This document shows, one piece after another, positions 8,903 to 18,113 of a stretch of 64,000 bases of DNA. This stretch comes from CAZPHU01 sp964419255 (GTDB taxonomy: Bacteria; Fibrobacterota; Chitinivibrionia; Chitinivibrionales; CAYFVL01), in assembly GCA_964419255.1 (NCBI GenBank), contig CAYQOU010000006.1:32388-96387 (forward strand), in the 5' to 3' direction. Under the pieces are notes generated by a model. It worked only from the letters and a program-made list of their open reading frames with translations, had not been told where the DNA came from and searched no databases. Made by a program: the position numbers and the translations under genes. Each line of letters opens with the position of its first letter. Position 1 is the stretch's first letter.

Positions 8903-10579
8903 TCAGCCTTGTGGGGAGCGAGTCAGTATCTCATCGACCATTTTCGCAATCTGATTAAAATCAAAAGGTTTCCTCAAAAAACAGGCATTGTTGCCATTTA
9001 CTCGTTTTTTGGTTTCATCCGACACCGCATGGCCTGTCATGATTATCGTACGCACCCGCGGATCGATACTCCGCATCTCCTCGAGACAATCTATGCCATT
9101 CATCACCGGCATATTGATATCGAGTATGATCAGATCGATATTCTCCTGATGTGCCGCAAAATAATCCCTGGCCTGAAGGCCATTTTCACACGCGATCACG
9201 GTGTAGCCCACATCCGAAAGCATATGCAACAATAGATCACGGATAATAGATTCATCATCTATAACAAGGATGTTGCCCTTTTTTGCCCTTGCCTCCTGAT
9301 CACGCAAGGGCTCAGCGGAAATAGTTGCCGGTGCGGATGCGGCCGGGAAATAGAGGGTGAATGCGGTTCCCTCACCGGGAGCGCTTTTGACGGATATTTC
9401 TCCCAGATGATTCTTCATGGTACTCTGTACGCTTGCCAGCCCCAATCCTGTGCCCTTGCCCTCAGGCTTTGTCGTGAAGAAAGGTTTGAAGATATGCTCC
9501 TGGAGTTTTTTATCCATGCCGATACCGGTATCTTTAATTTCCATGACGACGTATTTTCCCGGCGTCAGTCGCTGAAACGGCTCGTCTGTCTCATTATTCT
9601 GCTCACTAATCTGTTCCACCCGGGTGCTCAGGGTGATTTTTCCTCCTTTAGACATTGCGTCGCGCGCATTCATGGCCAGATTGAGGATTGCGCTCTGGAT
9701 CTGAGCAGGATCCCCGGTGATAAGACAGTGCGGGGCGATGAGCTGTTTGGTGATTTCGATACCCCGGTCGATTGTACGCTCCAGCAAAAGCACCGATTCA
9801 CTGATGACATGATGAAGATCCACGGTTTTTATCTCATACTTACCCTGACGGGAGAATGCAAGCAGTTTACTTGACAGCTCCGCAGCCCGTTTGGATGCAT
9901 TGATAACCGTCTGGATATATAAAGCCAGGCGTTTGTCTTTGAGATTTCCCTTCTCATCGCGATTGTCGCGACTGATGATCTCCGCATAGCCACTTATCCC
10001 CGAGAGCATGTTGTTGAAATCGTGAGCAATTCCGCCTGCGAGCTGTCCCAGCACCTCGGTTTTCTGAGCCTGATTAAGCTGCGCCTCCAGTTGCTTGAAC
10101 CGAGCCTCCGTTTTTCTCTGAACGGTCACATCCTGAATAACCCCGATCGTGCCCAGAAAAGAAGGTGCTTCCGCTATGTTTTCATAATATCCGGATGCAT
10201 TTACCTGAACATGGAGACATTGATCAGCGCCCCGAGTTTGCCGTGCATTTGTTTTAAGCCGGATCTCAAGCCCGGTTGTGCCACGCAAACCCGACCGGCG
10301 CTCATCGAAGAGCTTGGGGGCATTGGATTCACCGGTCATCTTACCCGCAAATGCGGGCAGCACATGATTTCTGCTGACTCGCTGATAATCCTCATCATGA
10401 ATCAGTTCACTGAAGTGTTTACCGATGAGCTGCTCCGGCTTATACCCCAGGATACGAACAGCATCGTTTACATAGGTAAATTTACCGTCCTGATCTACCT
10501 GATAGACGATATTTGGTAACAACTCCATTACTGATGAATACCATTCGGGTGCCCCGGAGTTTGGTGTCGGTAAAGCCAT
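8903..10579 (-). CDS. PAS hybrid histidine kinase with C-terminal receiver
   Basis: Two-component sensor of 558 residues without membrane segments, so cytoplasmic. The order is a PAS domain (about 18-155, LPNIVYQVDQDGKFTYVNDA), a dimerisation/phosphoacceptor helix with His186 in GGIAHDFNNMLSGISGYAE, an ATPase domain with N box NLAMNARDAM, G1 DTGIGM and G2 GKGTGLGLASVQ, and a receiver (about 430-550) with phosphoacceptor Asp in LIILDINMP and the conserved Thr and Lys of TGHA and LRKPF. The receiver probably takes phosphate from His186 and passes it on, or tunes the kinase. The input signal is not visible. A nested palindrome lies 64 bp upstream of its start. Confidence 0.93.
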   Translation of the reverse strand: MALPTPNSGAPEWYSSVMELLPNIVYQVDQDGKFTYVNDAVRILGYKPEQLIGKHFSELIHDEDYQRVSRNHVLPAFAGKMTGESNAPKLFDERRSGLRGTTGLEIRLKTNARQTRGADQCLHVQVNASGYYENIAEAPSFLGTIGVIQDVTVQRKTEARFKQLEAQLNQAQKTEVLGQLAGGIAHDFNNMLSGISGYAEIISRDNRDEKGNLKDKRLALYIQTVINASKRAAELSSKLLAFSRQGKYEIKTVDLHHVISESVLLLERTIDRGIEITKQLIAPHCLITGDPAQIQSAILNLAMNARDAMSKGGKITLSTRVEQISEQNNETDEPFQRLTPGKYVVMEIKDTGIGMDKKLQEHIFKPFFTTKPEGKGTGLGLASVQSTMKNHLGEISVKSAPGEGTAFTLYFPAASAPATISAEPLRDQEARAKKGNILVIDDESIIRDLLLHMLSDVGYTVIACENGLQARDYFAAHQENIDLIILDINMPVMNGIDCLEEMRSIDPRVRTIIMTGHAVSDETKKRVNGNNACFLRKPFDFNQIAKMVDEILTRSPQG

Positions 10580-10642
10580 GAGTCATGTATCTCCAAAAGG
10601 TAAAAAGCTTATCCTGAATTGAGCCTTTCTCTCGCATCAATT

Positions 10643-10741
10643 CGCATAATCAATGGGGTGCATATGGGTTTGAACAATCGTGAAAAACCCCGGGAGGGTA
10701 TTTCGCACGATTGCGCAATTCACCCCATAAGGGATTGTGCG
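10643..10741. repeat. 99-nt nested inverted repeat (three concentric stems)
   Basis: Between the rluA stop and the hybrid kinase start. The outer stem CGCATAATC (10643-10651) pairs with GATTGTGCG (10733-10741) with one wobble. The middle stem ATGGGGTG (10653-10660) pairs perfectly with CACCCCAT (10721-10728). The inner stem CAATCGTG (10675-10682) pairs perfectly with CACGATTG (10706-10713), with a further near-match AAAACCC/GGGTATTT inside. The order is strictly nested, so a single extended hairpin can form on either strand. Options are a leader RNA for the kinase gene, a processing element, or a small non-autonomous mobile repeat. Confidence 0.75.
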
Positions 10742-10766
10742 ACTCATCTGCTTAGAGCCACTCGAT

Positions 10767-11726
10767 TTAATCAAAACATTCAAAATCATATGCCCCGTCA
10801 AGGTACCGGATAAATGCGTTGAAATCCGGCGGGTATGGTGCCTGGATCCGACACTGCGCACCGGTAAATGGATGAATAAATTCCAGGGATTTACAATGCA
10901 GTGCCTGGCGTTGCATGGGGAAAACCCCGGCGAAGGCCTCGGGTGTTTCTCTCCACCGTGTAAACTGCTCATCGGAAAGGCCGTATAGTTTGTCTCCGGC
11001 TATCACGTGCCCCAGATGAGCCATATGTACACGCAGCTGATGAGTACGCCCGGTGTGTGGTTTGAGACGGATCAATGAGTAGCAGGTTCCCCATCGTTTG
11101 AGCAGTCGCATTTCGGTAACCGCCGTTTTCGCGTTATGTCCATCAACACAAAACCGACTATTTACAGATGAGCTGGTATCCCGGCCGACAGGCGCATCGA
11201 TACGAGTCGACCGGACGGATGGAACTCCAATGATTACAGCTCGGTAATCCTTTTCGACGTCTCTCCCGGCAAACAGCTTCTGCATTGCAGTAAGAGCATC
11301 TTTGTGCTTTGCGACCATCACCACACCGGAAGTCTCGCGATCCAGCCGATTGGCTATATGTGCATCAACCCAGCATGGTTTATGTACGTATCGTAATTGG
11401 TAAATAAGATTTGATCTCACCGACTTTCCCGAACGGTGTACCAAAAGATTACCCGGCTTGTTTATCCCCAGGAAATAATCATCCTCGTAGATTATCGAAT
11501 AGGACAGATCAGCCGGTGGTTCGGTGAAATCGGGCATGTTGTAGGTGATTCGGTCCCCTGCCGAGACCACCGAATCGACCATACAGAGCCTGTCATTGCA
11601 GTATAGTCGCCCTTCCACAACCCGTTCGCGCCACTGCTCTTCAGTCAAGTAGGTAAACCGGCGGGTCAGATAGATGATTAACTCAGTTTTTTTAATATTA
11701 CCCGGTACGGTTGAGCTGGTTTTCAT
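10767..11726 (-). CDS. RluA-family RNA pseudouridine synthase
   Basis: Isomerises uridine to pseudouridine in rRNA or tRNA. The 319 residues have an S4-like RNA-binding part (about 10-65, EGRLYCNDRLC, VSAGDRI) followed by the catalytic domain. Asp129 in IANRLDRETSG is the catalytic aspartate of the family, and VEKDYRAVI and LKPHTGRTHQLRVHMAHLG are further RluA signatures. The target site cannot be told from sequence. The start overlaps the upstream response-regulator gene as ATGA, so the two are translationally coupled. Confidence 0.93.
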   Translation of the reverse strand: MKTSSTVPGNIKKTELIIYLTRRFTYLTEEQWRERVVEGRLYCNDRLCMVDSVVSAGDRITYNMPDFTEPPADLSYSIIYEDDYFLGINKPGNLLVHRSGKSVRSNLIYQLRYVHKPCWVDAHIANRLDRETSGVVMVAKHKDALTAMQKLFAGRDVEKDYRAVIIGVPSVRSTRIDAPVGRDTSSSVNSRFCVDGHNAKTAVTEMRLLKRWGTCYSLIRLKPHTGRTHQLRVHMAHLGHVIAGDKLYGLSDEQFTRWRETPEAFAGVFPMQRQALHCKSLEFIHPFTGAQCRIQAPYPPDFNAFIRYLDGAYDFECFD

Positions 11727-12664
11727 AGTTCATTGATATACAAAGGTTTTGATCCCTGATAGATCTCGTTGAGATAATTAAGCACGATCACCTCGGTTTT
11801 TTTCTGCGGATCGATATTGATGATAAGCCGATCGATATATTGGCGCGCGATAAAAAAGCCGCGCCCATGGGAATCATATACTCCAAGAGGCATATTATCG
11901 TTACCTCGCGATGTCTGACGATGCAGCCAGTACAGCACGTCCTTTTTGCGCAGTCGCCCACCCTGGTCTACGATGGATATGGCGTACATTTTCTCATCCC
12001 AGACCACCGATACCATCACTGCCTGTTCCCCCGGAAGTTCAAAATCGTAGTTCCACCGTGCCTTATCATCCGGCTTTTCGTTGCGGGCTCCGTAAAATAC
12101 CGCATTTGTCAAAAGCTCCATAAGAACCAGATCCAATTTCCGGTACTTGGCCCAAGGAGGAAGAAGCGATATGATGCCTTTTGCCTCCTCATCGATACAG
12201 CATCCCTGTGAAATGGTAAACGAACGCTGGTGAACCGTGGATGAAACATCGAAGAAACGCCGGGCACCAAAGATGTCCCGCGTCAGCAATCTCTCAATAA
12301 TGCCCGAAAGCTCCCTGAAATTGAATGGGGTGGTCTTTACAAATATATTTCCTATGTCATGGAAAAGAGCAAGTTCGATGTAGTTTTCGACATCAAATGC
12401 GGTTATAAGAACCCGTAAAATGTCAGGATAGGCTCGGCGGACCTCCTGAAGCAGCTCAAAGCCTTTCATCTCAGGCATATTTATATCAGATATCACCAGA
12501 TCAATATGATGGTTTGGAAGAACGGAATCTAAAGCATCCCGCCCGTTTTCTGCAGTATACACCGTATATCCAAGCTCTTCAGACAGATACTCTCGCAGTA
12601 GTCCCCGTATCTCCCGCTCATCATCGACAATGAGAATCGAAAACCTTGTATTATCGATAGACAT
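11723..12664 (-). CDS. Response regulator with C-terminal anti-sigma-type ATPase domain
   Basis: A receiver domain at residues 7-125 (ILIVDDEREIRGLL, phosphoacceptor Asp60 in VISDINMP, Thr in ITAFD, Lys in VKTTPF) is joined to an RsbW/SpoIIAB-like ATPase fold at about 150-310. The N box is LMELLTNAVFYGA, then VDQGG, and the lid region is DSHGRGFFIARQYID. There is no histidine phosphoacceptor and no output DNA-binding domain. Proteins of this build usually act by partner switching, where phosphorylation of the receiver changes binding of the ATPase domain to a sigma factor or anti-anti-sigma protein. No such partner is adjacent. It is divergent from comEC and coupled to rluA. Confidence 0.88.
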   Translation of the reverse strand: MSIDNTRFSILIVDDEREIRGLLREYLSEELGYTVYTAENGRDALDSVLPNHHIDLVISDINMPEMKGFELLQEVRRAYPDILRVLITAFDVENYIELALFHDIGNIFVKTTPFNFRELSGIIERLLTRDIFGARRFFDVSSTVHQRSFTISQGCCIDEEAKGIISLLPPWAKYRKLDLVLMELLTNAVFYGARNEKPDDKARWNYDFELPGEQAVMVSVVWDEKMYAISIVDQGGRLRKKDVLYWLHRQTSRGNDNMPLGVYDSHGRGFFIARQYIDRLIINIDPQKKTEVIVLNYLNEIYQGSKPLYINEL

Positions 12665-12755
12665 CCGTTTTTATTCGCCCTGTGCAAAAACCGTTTATAA
12701 TCGCAGAGTTTTTCATGTGCGGAATCTATTTTTCCTGGTAGAAAGGAGACGACTT

Positions 12756-15041
12756 ATGCGGCTTCCTTCCTCCCGGACACATCCACCTCTTTTTAACCGC
12801 TCGATATTGCATCAGCCGGCTTTCTGGGCCTGGCTCATACTCAGTGCGGGTATCCTGCTTGGTGATTTTGTTTCCACCGCACTTTCTTCTCCCCGATTAT
12901 ACCATGGCTTCTGGGTCTGTGCAATCGTTTTTACCACAGCACTGGGGATCATACTCTCCCGAAGCTTGCACTGGCGCGTTCTCTTTTTCATCGCTGCAGG
13001 GGCATTTGCCATTCTTGCCTCAAAAGAAAAAAACCGCACCTATCTTCAGGAGAACATGCGTGGAATGGACCGAATCGAACAGGTTTTCATAAGCGGCACT
13101 CCGAATAGAGCATCTGTTCCGCTTCTCAATATATACCGTACGGAGATTTCAGCGGTTTCCCTGACAGACAGCTCGGGAACATATCCCCTCAATAAAAAAA
13201 ACTATCGCTGCTACTCAAACGACTCCATCCCCCAGGCAGCATCGGTACGCATTCTGGGCACTCTACGCAATCCGGCACCACGCTATTATCCCGGTGGATT
13301 TGATGCCCCTCGCCACTTCCGCGCCGCCGATATGTGGGGGACGATCGATGCTGATTCCGTGCAGATTGTTGGGCATTCGAATTCGATTTTGCGCACCGCA
13401 TCCCGCGCTTTCCGATCATACATACATAAATTGCTTTCACTCTCTCCCGATCCAACGCAGGCAGCTATTCTCAGCGCCTCATTTCTTGGGGAAAAGCACC
13501 ATCTGACCGAAGATATTAAATCGCTTTTTCGTGAAGCAGGGATTTTTCATCTTCTGGCAATCTCGGGTCTGCATATGGGTATACTGATCATAAGTACATT
13601 CCTGGTTCTATCAGTGATTCCTTGTGACCGGAGATGCAAGACGGTTGCTACCCTGGTTGTCATATGGAGCTATGTTCTGTTTATCGGGGCCATTCCCTCG
13701 CTGGTCAGATCAGCAATCATGGCTTCGGTTATTCTAACGACTTATCTGTTTCAGCGTAAACAATATACCCTCAACACACTGGGGATCGCCGGATGTATCT
13801 GGCTTCTCTTTTCACCTCACTCTCTGTTTACCCCCGGCTACCAGCTCTCTTTTGGCGCTACACTCTCAATTGTTGCCGCCCAGCCTGTCATCCGTCGCAT
13901 AAACCATCTGTTACCCCGACTTCCTCTCGACATGTTTACCCGGGGCACTCTGGGATCGTTTATGGTTTCAGCAGCCGGATTTCTGGGCACCGCTCCTGTG
14001 CTGCATTATCATTTCGGCTCGCTTTCGTTTGTAGGATTGGTAACAAACGTTGCGGCGGTATTCTGCATGTCCGTGGGTATGAATCTGTTTTTCATTGCAG
14101 CAGGCCTGTTTTGGATATGCCCCGCTCTGTCGCCGTTTTTGATGAAGGCGGTAAGTATCCCTTTATCTATGGTGATTATGCTTGCGGAAAAAACGACAAC
14201 CTTACAACAGTCTGCAACTCTTCCCTCGGTTCCGGCTACTGTATGGCTTCTGTACGCGATCTGTTTCTTATGCCTTCTCTCTATCCACCCCACACGTATT
14301 GGGCAGTATGTCAGATGGGTTTTGCCGATTTTCTTTCTGCTCTCCGCAACGATTATGGTTGTGGATAAAAATGCGGAATACGCCGAAATCGTTGTGTTTA
14401 ATCTCGACGGTGATAACATGGCGGGGATACGATATCCAAGCGGTAAAATATGGCTTATCGGTGTAGCAGATTCGAGACGGTGGGAGTACCTGTATCGAAA
14501 CCGGCTACTTCCGTGGCAAAGAGATGCCGGTAAGCTTGAGGTCCTTGTCATTCCACGTGTAAACAACAATGTTTCTCATTTTCTTTCACCACTTTTGCTC
14601 AACGGCGCACCCGAGAAGCTGATTACGGATGGTCAAAACGACCTTTCGCCATTTGGTAGCCGCGATCTGACCGGACTTCTTGTCACCCATGGGGTAGAAA
14701 GGTTCCTTGTGCCTTCGGCCGCCATGTTGTATCCGGCCGAGGAATGTACGATAACCGTGCGGTCTCCTCCAAATAAACACAGCGGTTTGTCGGTACGAGC
14801 AAACGTACTGGGAGCCCGGATTACTTTGGAATCAAAGCCATCAGACAAACCATCAGAGGCATTGGAATCATCTGATGTAAACATCTTTTTTAACTCACCA
14901 ACAGTCTCACTGCCGGCGTTCAGCCCGCAATCGAGTCTTGATCTCAAGAAAGGAGCGGGCAGACTTCGTATTGGAAAAAACGGAAATATTACCATCCACC
15001 AGTTTACCGGTGAGCGGTGGAAACGAATCGGAGAAGGCTAA
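12756..15041 (+). CDS. comEC: ComEC/Rec2-family competence channel with degenerate nuclease domain
   Basis: Inner-membrane channel for uptake of single-stranded DNA. The start at 12756 has GAAAGGAGAC upstream and gives 761 residues. The N-terminus has two hydrophobic spans and a DUF4131-like region. The competence domain follows, with FHLLAISGLHMGILI, PSLVRSAIMA and many membrane segments. The C-terminal region after the last span is where most family members have a metallo-beta-lactamase nuclease. Here it keeps strand-like parts (VVFNLDGDNMAGIRYPSGK) but has no HxHxDH: the equivalent stretch reads VIPRVNNNVSHFL. DNA uptake may therefore rely on another nuclease. A separate HhH protein occurs at 54.5 kb. 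Confidence 0.9.
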   Translation: MRLPSSRTHPPLFNRSILHQPAFWAWLILSAGILLGDFVSTALSSPRLYHGFWVCAIVFTTALGIILSRSLHWRVLFFIAAGAFAILASKEKNRTYLQENMRGMDRIEQVFISGTPNRASVPLLNIYRTEISAVSLTDSSGTYPLNKKNYRCYSNDSIPQAASVRILGTLRNPAPRYYPGGFDAPRHFRAADMWGTIDADSVQIVGHSNSILRTASRAFRSYIHKLLSLSPDPTQAAILSASFLGEKHHLTEDIKSLFREAGIFHLLAISGLHMGILIISTFLVLSVIPCDRRCKTVATLVVIWSYVLFIGAIPSLVRSAIMASVILTTYLFQRKQYTLNTLGIAGCIWLLFSPHSLFTPGYQLSFGATLSIVAAQPVIRRINHLLPRLPLDMFTRGTLGSFMVSAAGFLGTAPVLHYHFGSLSFVGLVTNVAAVFCMSVGMNLFFIAAGLFWICPALSPFLMKAVSIPLSMVIMLAEKTTTLQQSATLPSVPATVWLLYAICFLCLLSIHPTRIGQYVRWVLPIFFLLSATIMVVDKNAEYAEIVVFNLDGDNMAGIRYPSGKIWLIGVADSRRWEYLYRNRLLPWQRDAGKLEVLVIPRVNNNVSHFLSPLLLNGAPEKLITDGQNDLSPFGSRDLTGLLVTHGVERFLVPSAAMLYPAEECTITVRSPPNKHSGLSVRANVLGARITLESKPSDKPSEALESSDVNIFFNSPTVSLPAFSPQSSLDLKKGAGRLRIGKNGNITIHQFTGERWKRIGEG

Positions 15042-15259
15042 AAGGCTAACAATTCTCGATAAAAGGAGTATCCTTAGCGAATCAGGGAGGGGAAAAAAGT
15101 ATCTGAGAGGCGTTTCGAGTGATGTTTATGGCGGTAAGTGACAGAGTTTTGCGCAATATCGAGTCCGAACCGATTTTTGGCCTGCTCTCAGCCACCTCCC
15201 CACATTTCCATCTTCTATATTATTGCCTGTTTCGGGGTTCGTGTTCAATAAGGGTATTT

Positions 15260-16456
15260 ATGAGGTATGTGGTATATATATACGTTTCACTGCTCTTGCT
15301 GTTAACGGGATGTAACAACAGGCTTCCGGAGAATGCTGCGGCGCTGTTTGGCACCTGGTTTATACATCCAACTTTTCAAAACCGTACTGCGGTTGAGGAG
15401 CTTGCGTTGTCAGCCGAGGGGGTCGACTCACTGGTGCAGGTGATTCGTTCCCGTACTCTTCTCTCAGGCCCGGCAACCGTGCAGCTTCGAGATGAAAACC
15501 ACACCCGGTATACGGTCGGCTACGATACACCGGATTCCTTCTCCTTCGATTCGACATATCCGCTGATCATCTATCTGCATGGTGGTGTGGGTACCCTGAA
15601 AAACACCAAGGGAGAAAAAGCCTACCTGATGTTTTCGGATTTGCAAGACAGCATGCCGCTTTTTCTGGCCAGCCCCTCGGCCAACCGGCAGGCTCCTTGG
15701 TGGAGCGAGGCGGGGCTCAACCGCATTCTTCAGACCCTGCGTTTTATGTCGCTTCACTTCCCTGTCGATCCGCAAAAAGTTTTTCTGGCGGGGGTATCGG
15801 ATGGAGCCACCGGATGTTATGCTGCCGCAAACACTATTGCGGCCCCGTTCGCCGGTTTTTTTTCAATCTCGGGCTTCGGTGGAATGCTTCCCCGCCTGGG
15901 CATGGAGCTATATCCAGCCAACCTGATGCAACGCCCGATTTATGACATACATGCGGGGAAAGACCGATTATACCCGATAGAGATGGTAAATGGATTTTTA
16001 GATCAGCTGGAGAGAAACGGTGTGGCCATCAAACGGAAGGTATATCCGGAAGAACAGCACGGCTTTGATTATCGATCAGAAGAGTACGATACACTGACAG
16101 CACTGATCAGACGATGGTCGAAACCGCAAAGAGCCTCGGTGAAATGGCATTTTCTTCCCGGCTATCCTGCCCGCCCTGACAATCTGCTTTCCTGGCGGGT
16201 ACAGCAAAACGGAAAAGCTTCATGCAGCGCGTTCTGGCGGAATGATTCGCTGCATATAAGTACCGACAATCTCAAGAGTGTTGGCGTGATTTCCCCGATA
16301 AGCGAGCGCAGAAAGATAACGGTCAAAACCGAGGATTTCTCCATGTCCATATCCCCCGCACATGAATCAAACCAGCTTCTAATGGATAAGATGCAGCACT
16401 TCTGCTTTCCGAACATCAACAGGAAAAACTGCTACAGAATAGAGCTGAATATTTGA
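15260..16456 (+). CDS. Lipoprotein alpha/beta-hydrolase (esterase-like)
   Basis: 398-residue secreted serine hydrolase. The ATG at 15260 gives a short signal peptide ending in LLLLTGC, a lipobox, so the mature protein is lipid-anchored. The hydrolase fold shows LIIYLHGGVG (oxyanion region), nucleophile Ser in AGVSDGATG, an acid-containing DIHAGKDRLYP strand and a catalytic His in EEQHGFDYR. About 120 residues follow the His and resemble no domain I know. The closest general group is the polyhydroxybutyrate depolymerase/feruloyl esterase type, and the substrate is unknown. It follows comEC after 218 bp, with a short AAGGG ribosome site. Confidence 0.8.
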   Translation: MRYVVYIYVSLLLLLTGCNNRLPENAAALFGTWFIHPTFQNRTAVEELALSAEGVDSLVQVIRSRTLLSGPATVQLRDENHTRYTVGYDTPDSFSFDSTYPLIIYLHGGVGTLKNTKGEKAYLMFSDLQDSMPLFLASPSANRQAPWWSEAGLNRILQTLRFMSLHFPVDPQKVFLAGVSDGATGCYAAANTIAAPFAGFFSISGFGGMLPRLGMELYPANLMQRPIYDIHAGKDRLYPIEMVNGFLDQLERNGVAIKRKVYPEEQHGFDYRSEEYDTLTALIRRWSKPQRASVKWHFLPGYPARPDNLLSWRVQQNGKASCSAFWRNDSLHISTDNLKSVGVISPISERRKITVKTEDFSMSISPAHESNQLLMDKMQHFCFPNINRKNCYRIELNI

Positions 16457-16470
16457 ACAGGGAGTGAGTG

Positions 16471-16809
16471 ATGTTAAAACGGGCAATGATGATTTTGGCG
16501 GAAGGCTTCGAGTAAATGGAAGCTGTTACTGTTGCGGAAATGCTCAGGAGTGAAGACATAGAGACAACGATTGCCGGCCTGACCGACACTGCTGCTACAG
16601 GATCTCACAATATAACAGTGATTGCTGATACCACTCTGGACAGCTATTTAGGCAGCTTTGATGTGATCGTTCTGCCCGGCGGCATGCCCGGCACTACCAG
16701 TAGAGGTGTTGGTACGGCTATTGCTTTTAGCCGGCGGATCATCAGGTACCTCAAAGATGAGCGGACGGCGGAACAGCTATCCCAATCGATTTTGTACCAC
16801 CCACGGTGA
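16471..16809 (+). pseudogene. Broken DJ-1/PfpI-family gene
   Basis: Frame starting ATG at 16471 reads MLKRAMMILAEGFE, then TAA at 16513-16515, then MEAVTVAEMLRSEDIETTIAG. Intact family members read ADGFEEIEAVT here, so the stop replaces the conserved glutamate (Glu18 of DJ-1) by one base change (GAA to TAA). Further on, DVIVLPGGMPGTT is intact, but it is followed by about 15 extra residues, and the frame ends at 16809 before the catalytic cysteine motif (AICAAP) would come. Two independent lesions make a pseudogene much more likely than a sequencing error. It sits 14 bp after the esterase stop. Confidence 0.8.
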
Positions 16810-16860
16810 ACGGTTCAAGGCCGATGAGTCACGCAATTTCCTGAGGGCAGATGGAATAAG

Positions 16861-16900
16861 GTAATCGCGTGGAAACCCTCTCAAGGCTTTCCAGGATTAC
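16861..16900. repeat. Hairpin upstream of the LacI-like gene
   Basis: GTAATC (16861-16866) and TGGAAA (16870-16875) pair with TTTCCA (16888-16893) and GATTAC (16895-16900), giving two 6-bp stems separated by a small internal loop. There is no T-run, so it is not a standard terminator. It lies in the 215-bp space between the DJ-1 remnant and the next gene. Confidence 0.4.
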
Positions 16901-17024
16901 TCATGCTCTTGTACCCTCATAAAAGGTTCGTGCGAATCACAGCCAGAAGAGTTAGTCAATGTGGGCATCAGAGAATGATACTTTCAGATGCGTTTAGCAC
17001 CCGGCAGAGAGGGAGCGGCAAAGA

Positions 17025-18023
17025 ATGAGCGAAAGCGTGCATCTTTACTATCATGGTTTAAACATCTACCCCCCATCGGAAGACGAAGAGTGTTGGAAAT
17101 TTTGTGAAGGTTTGGAAGCAAGCGGCTTTTACAGCAATACGATTCTCAAATGGCTGAAAGTGGACCTGAATAATCCATCATCTATCAACTGTATTAACAA
17201 TTCCGACAGTCTGGGAGTCATTTTCCTTTCGGCAAACAATCTGAACACACCCAACAGAGTGCTGCAGATAAAACGACCCCTCGTCTTTACCGATTTTTCG
17301 CTTTCGTTTAACAGGAGCGTTATAGCGTCTCACCCGGATGCATATCTGCTGACGAAAAACGAAGAGGTTGCGGCAGGAATGGTTGCCCGCCATCTGGTAG
17401 CCAACGGGCATAAGCGAATCTTTTTTCTTAAATCGGTCGAGAATCTCCCCTGGGAAGTTGATCGTCTGAATCTGTTTTCAAGCACGATTAAACATTTTGA
17501 TCCTCATATCAGGATTATCAGCGCCGAGCACGATCCGATCACCGAAAAAAGTTATCGTTTGAAGATGAGATTTTTATATAAAAAAATCGATCACATCGAT
17601 GTAAAAAGCCTCACCTATAAGCTGGGATACAAACCTTCCGAAACAATATCCCCCGCCAGACTGGGCAAAATCATCTCCAGAACTCGTTTTAATCAGATGA
17701 GAATAGCCGAAACTGCCCTGTTTAAGCAGATTCCACGCTTTGGATGTACAGCTGTTGTGGGAAGCAATGATAAGACCGCTGTGAGATATATGTATTTTTG
17801 CCAAGAAAACGGAATCCGGATACCCGAGGATATTTCTTTGGTGGGATTCGATAATAACACTACAGGCGATCACAGGCTTACTTCGGTTGATTTCGGCTAT
17901 CACTCCGGTGGAACAGTGGCCGCCAACATAATCACCCAACCCGAGATACGTCATCACCAAAAATCTTCGATAATAGAACTGCCCTGCCGGCTGATCGACC
18001 GTAATACGGTCGGCAGTATTTAA
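17025..18023 (+). CDS. LacI-type periplasmic-binding-fold protein lacking the DNA-binding domain
   Basis: 332 residues with the effector-binding fold of LacI/GalR regulators: ARHLVANGHKRIFFLKS, FGCTAVVGSNDKTAVRYM, NGIRIPEDISLVGFDN. No N-terminal LacI helix-turn-helix is present; the protein begins MSESVHLYYHG directly before the first core strand. There is no signal peptide either, so it is not a periplasmic binding protein. Upstream bases do not extend the frame into a helix-turn-helix. A GGGAGCGG ribosome site supports this start. It may be a ligand sensor acting through a partner, or a regulator that lost its DNA-binding part. It precedes the gcv genes by 90 bp, but a link to glycine is unproven. 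Confidence 0.75.
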   Translation: MSESVHLYYHGLNIYPPSEDEECWKFCEGLEASGFYSNTILKWLKVDLNNPSSINCINNSDSLGVIFLSANNLNTPNRVLQIKRPLVFTDFSLSFNRSVIASHPDAYLLTKNEEVAAGMVARHLVANGHKRIFFLKSVENLPWEVDRLNLFSSTIKHFDPHIRIISAEHDPITEKSYRLKMRFLYKKIDHIDVKSLTYKLGYKPSETISPARLGKIISRTRFNQMRIAETALFKQIPRFGCTAVVGSNDKTAVRYMYFCQENGIRIPEDISLVGFDNNTTGDHRLTSVDFGYHSGGTVAANIITQPEIRHHQKSSIIELPCRLIDRNTVGSI

Positions 18024-18113
18024 ATGCTTTATTTGGTAAATACTTTAATGCCATCCGTGCCTTTTTTTATTTTGCTATCCCTATACTTTCCTCCGACCAG
18101 ATGAGGCCCATAG

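Noticed and set aside
18024..18113. Glycine riboswitch ahead of gcvT
   Set aside because: The leader is only 90 bp and lacks the paired conserved elements of the glycine aptamer.
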